From: an uncultured Oscillibacter sp.
GTDB lineage: Bacteria > Bacillota > Clostridia > Oscillospirales > Oscillospiraceae
DNA length: 16,753 nt
Reading direction: 5' to 3'
NCBI GenBank assembly: GCA_910588005.1
Contig: CAJUQM010000047.1
Span: forward strand, 1 to 16,753
Under the pieces are notes generated by a model. That model made no database searches. It was not told where the DNA came from and saw only the letters and a list, made by a program, of their open reading frames with translations. This document shows positions 13,858-16,753 of the stretch, one piece after another. Positions within the stretch are counted from its first letter, which is position 1, and every line of letters begins with the position of its first letter. The position numbers and the translations under genes are program-made.

Positions 13858-14378
13858 CTCCTCACGATATTTTTCGCCTCGCTCTCCGACTCCCCCAGCC
13901 GCACCTTCAGCCGCTCGATCTCGTCAAAGTCCCGGTTGGTGCTGACCACCATGACAAGCTCTCCATTTGCAAAAACCGGCCGGCTGGTACTGCAGGAGAC
14001 TCTTCCACTGCGAGGCAGAAACTGCTCCTTTGTAATGCTGACGCCTCTTTTCAGCACTTCAAGCGTGGTGGACTCGGAGAGGACCGTCCCCACAATATCA
14101 CGGACATTACGGCCTAAGACCTCTTCCCGCTTTGTCCCGCTCAGGGCCTCCCAGGCACTATTTACCTTGAGGATCTCTCCCCGGCTGTTTGTCACAAAGA
14201 GCGTGTCCGGGTATCCCTCTGAGATCTGCTCCAGCTGATTGTTCACGTTGATTAGCCGCCGTATCTCTTTTACCAATTTTGCCCGATCCATCCGGTCCAG
14301 ATCTTCGTCAACAGGGAGTCCCTTGCTGCAGTATAAGCAGCATTCGTAGTTATTTGTCGTACATTTTGGACATTTCAT
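13833..14378 (-). CDS. Sigma-54 enhancer-binding regulator, Zn-ribbon and PAS sensor part (frameshifted)
   Basis: This is the N-terminal part of the same regulator, 181 codons before the frame ends. Residues 1-17 have a CxxC...CC..C pattern (C3, C6, C13 or C14, C17) that looks like a small zinc ribbon. A PAS domain follows at about 50-150, with DTLFVTNSRGEILKVN and DIVG as marks. It would sense a small ligand or redox state and control the AAA+ module. The ATG at 14378 has GGGAGGG upstream. The last 14 or so residues after SEAK are off-frame. Adding one A to the AAAAA run near 13873-13877 restores the frame into KKYREEMERIRDE. Disrupted gene or sequencing error are the main alternatives. Confidence 0.85.
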   Translation of the reverse strand: MKCPKCTTNNYECCLYCSKGLPVDEDLDRMDRAKLVKEIRRLINVNNQLEQISEGYPDTLFVTNSRGEILKVNSAWEALSGTKREEVLGRNVRDIVGTVLSESTTLEVLKRGVSITKEQFLPRSGRVSCSTSRPVFANGELVMVVSTNRDFDEIERLKVRLGESESEAKNIVRRWSGFVMN

Positions 14379-14450
14379 GGCATTCCCTCCCCCATATACA
14401 ATCCGTAATCAAGAACAGCAAGACTATTTTGAATATAATACAACAATTTA

Positions 14451-14479
14451 ATTATAAGCATACCGCACCGATTTAGCAA
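14451..14479 (-). promoter_or_regulatory. Sigma-A promoter of the regulator gene
   Basis: On the minus strand, TTGCTA (14479-14474) and TATAAT (14456-14451) are 17 bases apart. The start of transcription would lie near 14444, about 65 bases before the regulator ATG. Confidence 0.65.
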
Positions 14480-14489
14480 GGTTTTTACA

Positions 14490-15250
14490 TGTGAGCTGGC
14501 AGTTCGGGAGATGATATCCATGGTTCAACGCAGCTCCTCTGAGAAAAGTTCTCCTCATTGCGGCTGGCTGTGATCCGGCGCCGCTGTCCGTGACCAGCAG
14601 GCCCGCCCGCATCAGCTCTTCGCCATAATGGCACATCGCTGCCGTCCACTGTGCAGCAGAGGTCCGGGTCCAGCCCCTGGAGCCTGATCCGGCGGCAGGG
14701 ACCGTTTACCCCGCTGAGAAGCCGGTACCATCCCACCAGGGCGGTCCGCCTGTCCAAGCTCACCGCTATCCAGGCGGTGAAGTTCCCCTCAAAGGGAGAG
14801 CGGAGACGGTAAAAATTCCCAAACCGGATGGTCTCCCGGTACTCTTTCATGAAGGTGATCTGCGCCCGTACCGCTTCCCGCTCCTCCGCTGTCAGCCGGT
14901 TCAGGTCCAGCGTAACACCCAGCAGCGCATCCCGCAGGTGGACGGTCCGGGTCTCCGCCTCGCTGCCGGATTCACAGTAAGTGGCGGGGTGGCGGTAATC
15001 GGTGGAACCGTATGAGGGATAACTCCTGCCTGCAATGCTCCAGGGAGAAGAACTTGTCTCCCTCAAAGCCCCTGGAACTCATGGGTCGGTGCTTCATCTC
15101 CAGCAGGTGGTCAAAGTTCTCTTGGTCCCGGATCGCCTGGCCGAAGTACAGCTGTACCAGTGCCCCATTGGGCAGCACTTTTATCAGGTAGCTGATCTTG
15201 CCGTTGGCCAGGTGGAAGGTTTTCGTGCTCTCATGATAAACGATGCTCAT
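14490..15250 (-). pseudogene. Alpha-galactosidase (GH36) pseudogene, frameshifted and internally deleted
   Basis: The N-terminus is well preserved. From the ATG at 15250, with AAGGAGG upstream, it reads MSIVYHESTKTFHLANG and continues to SLEHCRQE, typical of GH36 alpha-galactosidases. A frameshift near 15025 moves the reading to YPSYGSTDYRHPA. At about 14988 the sequence jumps straight to the C-terminal part (RFGNFYRLRSPFEGNFTAW, ALVGWYRLLSG, LQGLDPDLC). The catalytic barrel, several hundred residues, is missing. Another shift near 14630 leads to HYGEELMRAGL. The enzyme would have cleaved alpha-galactosides such as melibiose and raffinose, but this copy cannot be active. It lies directly after a broken GPH-type symporter gene. 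Confidence 0.85.
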
Positions 15251-15280
15251 AGGGGTCGCCTCCTTGGTATGTAGTAGGAC

Positions 15281-15590
15281 TTATTTCCGGCCCTGACTGT
15301 TGTGGAGCGCGTTGACGTCCTTGGTCAGCTGGCGCAGGAAGCGATGACGCCGACGGTGCTGGAGGGAGCCACGTAACCCAGGGCAAGCAGCAGCGCCAGG
15401 CCGATCACCGGCAGGCCGCAGGCCAGGAAATAGGCCTTCGCGCGGTCCATATTCTTGGCAATTTTGGGGAAGAGGAACAGGCGATCATCTCCGCGATAAT
15501 GGCATAGCCAAAGATGGCATACAGATAGGCATTTCCGCAGGCCTCCTTGAAGTAATACACGGCAAAGGCCTTGAGGATCTGAGCGCAGGT
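15281..15590 (-). pseudogene. GPH/MelB-type sugar:cation symporter pseudogene
   Basis: Remnants of a glycoside-pentoside-hexuronide:cation symporter. One frame gives LKAFAVYYFKEACGNAYLYA and GYAIIAEMIAC. After a frameshift near 15476 the next gives FPKIAKNMDRAKAYFLACGL and LALLLALGYVAPSSTVGVI. Near 15335 another break leads to a short C-terminus ending NALHNSQGRK with a stop at 15281. The N-terminal half and an internal part are missing. Position 30 bases before the alpha-galactosidase pseudogene suggests an old transporter-hydrolase pair for alpha-galactoside use. Confidence 0.75.
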
Positions 15591-15605
15591 ATTCCCTCCC
15601 TTTTC

Positions 15606-15634
15606 TTGATTCTCTCCCCATTTCAGGCTATAAT
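15606..15634 (+). promoter_or_regulatory. Consensus sigma-A promoter facing right
   Basis: On the plus strand, TTGATT (15606-15611) and TATAAT (15629-15634) are 17 bases apart. No intact gene follows directly. The next sizeable plus-strand coding sequences are the DUF169 C-terminal half and the dehydratase start, and I see no terminator between. Confidence 0.55.
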
Positions 15635-15646
15635 GGACACAGCACA

Positions 15647-15916
15647 TTGGAAAAAGAAGATATTGCCCTTGGCGGGTTTCTCAAAACACCGGCGGCCCTT
15701 GGTCTCTTGGCGGCCTGTCTGGTCTCCAGCCTCCTGCGGGTCCGGGATCTGTACCGCTCTTTCAAGGAGCGGGCGGCCAACCAACGGCTGGCTCAGCAGG
15801 TACAGACAGCTCAAACCGAGATTCCCCACAGCTCTTTGGCCCCGGCAGAAGAGCCGGCGGAGAAAGCGGCGGATCTGTCCTCTGGTACGTCTACCCACTG
15901 GCAGCCGACCTGGTAA
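15647..15916 (+). pseudogene. Truncated membrane-anchored ORF, faintly like a class B sortase N-terminus
   Basis: A 89-codon frame from a TTG encodes a hydrophobic segment at about residues 15-30 (ALGLLAACLVSSLL) followed by an amphipathic stretch with VRDLYRSFKERAANQRLAQQV. This order of membrane anchor and charged helix resembles the start of some class B sortases, but no catalytic Cys or His region follows. The frame lies just behind a consensus promoter yet lacks a ribosome binding site. Most likely it is a remnant cut off at about 15880. Identity is a guess. Confidence 0.3.
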
Positions 15917-16140
15917 GCCACCACCAGCTCCCAAACACCCCGGAATACTACTCGATTCCCCGGCATCTGAAAGTATCTATAATCGCCCATCTCTGACACC
16001 AAATCCTTTTCACGGACCGTGCCGCTGGCATCCTCTTTTACACTCTATCCGGAGAAATCGCACCGCTGCCCATCCAACATGGCAGAGCTGCCCTTGCTTT
16101 GGCATCCGTTCCGACAGACGCAATTGTTTTTCCATAATTT
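15811..16140 (-). pseudogene. Unassigned decayed coding remnant
   Basis: On the minus strand one frame is open from 16140 to 15811 except for a TAG at 16047-16045. It contains protein-like text such as CVCRNGCQSKGSSAMLDG, VREKDLVSEMGDYRYFQMPG and VWELVVAYQVG. Plus-strand frames here look random by comparison. The frame runs into the right breakpoint at 16140. I recognise no family, and it may be a fragment of a longer gene. Confidence 0.2.
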
Positions 16141-16142
16141 AA
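16141..16142. other. Right breakpoint of the proposed inversion
   Basis: On the plus strand, DUF169 coding sequence begins exactly at AACTATTGC (16141 onward). The bases before it (CCATAATTT) contain an in-frame stop and have no similarity to the family. The AA at 16141-16142 is shared with the left breakpoint. Confidence 0.7.
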
Positions 16143-16686
16143 CTATTGCAGAGGGATCAGCGGCCTGTTTGAGCGTGACGGAAAGTGGTATAACGGCGAG
16201 ATGTTCAACAAGGTCTGGTTTGAGGAATTGGAGTCCTCAAAAGCCCATAATCGAGCGCTGGAATGTGTTCCAAGCGGGCATTACGCCATTGTCTGCTCTC
16301 CGGTTGACGCCGGAAAAATCGAAGCTCCGGATGTTGTGGTCCTATACACCAGTTCGGCGCAGGCCTTTATGCTGTTTGCCGGCTGGCAATACAAGGGGTA
16401 CGAAAAATTGGAGTTTTCTTTCGTGGGCGAGTCCACCTGTGCGGATTCCTGGTGTCATACGTTTAACACAGGAAAGCCCGGTTTCGCAATTCCGTCCTTT
16501 GCCGACAGAAAATTTGGAGGGGCCGGAGAGTGGGAGGTTCGGGTTTCATTTACTCCGGAAGACCTGGTCCGCGCGATTGAAGGGATGGAGGGCATGTGGA
16601 AAGCGGGTCTCAGATATCCCATAGCTCCGCATAGTCTGACGACAGATGTCTGTCCCGGAATGCCTCCGCACTACCTGGAATTTTAA
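16141..16686 (+). pseudogene. DUF169 family protein, C-terminal fragment (broken by rearrangement)
   Basis: This frame supplies 181 residues beginning NYCRGISGLFERD, exactly where the fragment at 9398-9178 ends. Together they make 254 residues, a normal length for DUF169. Conserved points are the Cys in NYCRG, APDVVVLYTSSAQAFML, ESTCADSW and the terminal DVCPGMPPHYLEF. An internal ATG at 16201 could allow a shorter product, but no ribosome binding site precedes it. The next gene starts 27 bases after the stop codon with a good ribosome binding site, so the two belonged to one operon. Without its N-terminal third the protein is probably not functional. Confidence 0.85.
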
Positions 16687-16713
16687 AATATTTTCGGCTT
16701 AGGAGGAAGAAAA

Positions 16714-16753
16714 ATGGCGATAAAGAGCGCGAAGGAGTATATCGAGAGCCTGC
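16714..16753 (+). CDS. Start of a 4-hydroxybutyryl-CoA dehydratase-like gene (partial, runs off the window)
   Basis: AGGAGG followed by 7 bases leads to ATG at 16714. Thirteen codons are visible, MAIKSAKEYIESL. The AEQYIESL-type opening is typical of 4-hydroxybutyryl-CoA dehydratase/vinylacetyl-CoA isomerase (AbfD), a [4Fe-4S] and FAD enzyme of the 4-hydroxyphenylacetate 3-hydroxylase fold. The match is short. Pairing with a 4-hydroxybutyrate-type CoA-transferase in the reconstructed operon raises confidence. The product would convert the CoA ester made by that enzyme to crotonyl-CoA. Confidence 0.5.
   Translation, partial: MAIKSAKEYIESL

Noticed and set aside
13873..13877. Programmed -1 frameshifting in the regulator gene
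   Set aside because: There is no proper X-XXY-YYZ slippery heptamer, and only five A. A one-base deletion or sequencing error is simpler.
9178..16142. Phase-variable switch operated by a site-specific recombinase
   Set aside because: The breakpoints share only AA, no inverted repeat spans them, and no recombinase gene lies in the window; pseudogene decay inside also argues against regular switching.

Overview
The window looks like chromosomal DNA from an anaerobic, moderately GC-rich member of the Clostridia. I would guess an Oscillospiraceae-type gut or fermentative bacterium. This is inferred from AGGAGG-type ribosome binding sites, a type I-C CRISPR-Cas system, a 4-hydroxybutyrate-type CoA-transferase, and remnants of GH36 and GPH-symporter sugar genes. 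No rRNA or tRNA was seen.

Region 1 (1-8880) is a complete type I-C CRISPR-Cas locus read on the minus strand. A consensus sigma-A promoter at 8851-8879 has a 12-bp palindrome in its spacer. It drives a tightly packed operon cas3-cas5c-cas8c-cas7-cas4-cas1-cas2, in which genes overlap or lie a few bases apart. An internal ATG in cas8c with a near-perfect Shine-Dalgarno encodes the small subunit Cas11c. Downstream are an AT-rich leader (891-1059) and a CRISPR array (1-890) of 13 full 33-bp repeats, one partial repeat and 13 spacers. The window edge cuts the leader-distal end.

Region 2 (about 9170-14480) is a metabolic module, also on the minus strand. It holds a sigma-54-type enhancer-binding regulator (Zn-ribbon, PAS, AAA+, Fis), split by a one-base frameshift in an A-run. 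A terminator, candidate activator repeats and a -24/-12 promoter follow. Then come a 32-residue membrane microprotein, a sodium:solute symporter, a 4-hydroxybutyrate CoA-transferase-like enzyme, and the first 73 codons of a DUF169 protein.

Region 3 (about 14490-16140) is decayed DNA. It contains an alpha-galactosidase (GH36) pseudogene and a GPH/MelB-type symporter pseudogene, each with frameshifts and an internal deletion, plus unassigned coding scraps.

Region 4 (16141-16753) is on the plus strand. It holds the remaining 181 codons of the same DUF169 gene and the first 13 codons of a gene resembling 4-hydroxybutyryl-CoA dehydratase.

The main discovery is that the two DUF169 pieces lie about 7 kb apart on opposite strands and are exactly complementary. 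Inverting about 9178-16140 would join them in frame with a shared AA at the break, giving a 254-residue protein. It would also align regulator, microprotein, symporter, CoA-transferase, DUF169 and dehydratase in one direction as a plausible sigma-54-controlled 4-hydroxybutyrate operon. The present order therefore looks like an inversion that broke that operon. A misassembly would look the same and must be excluded.
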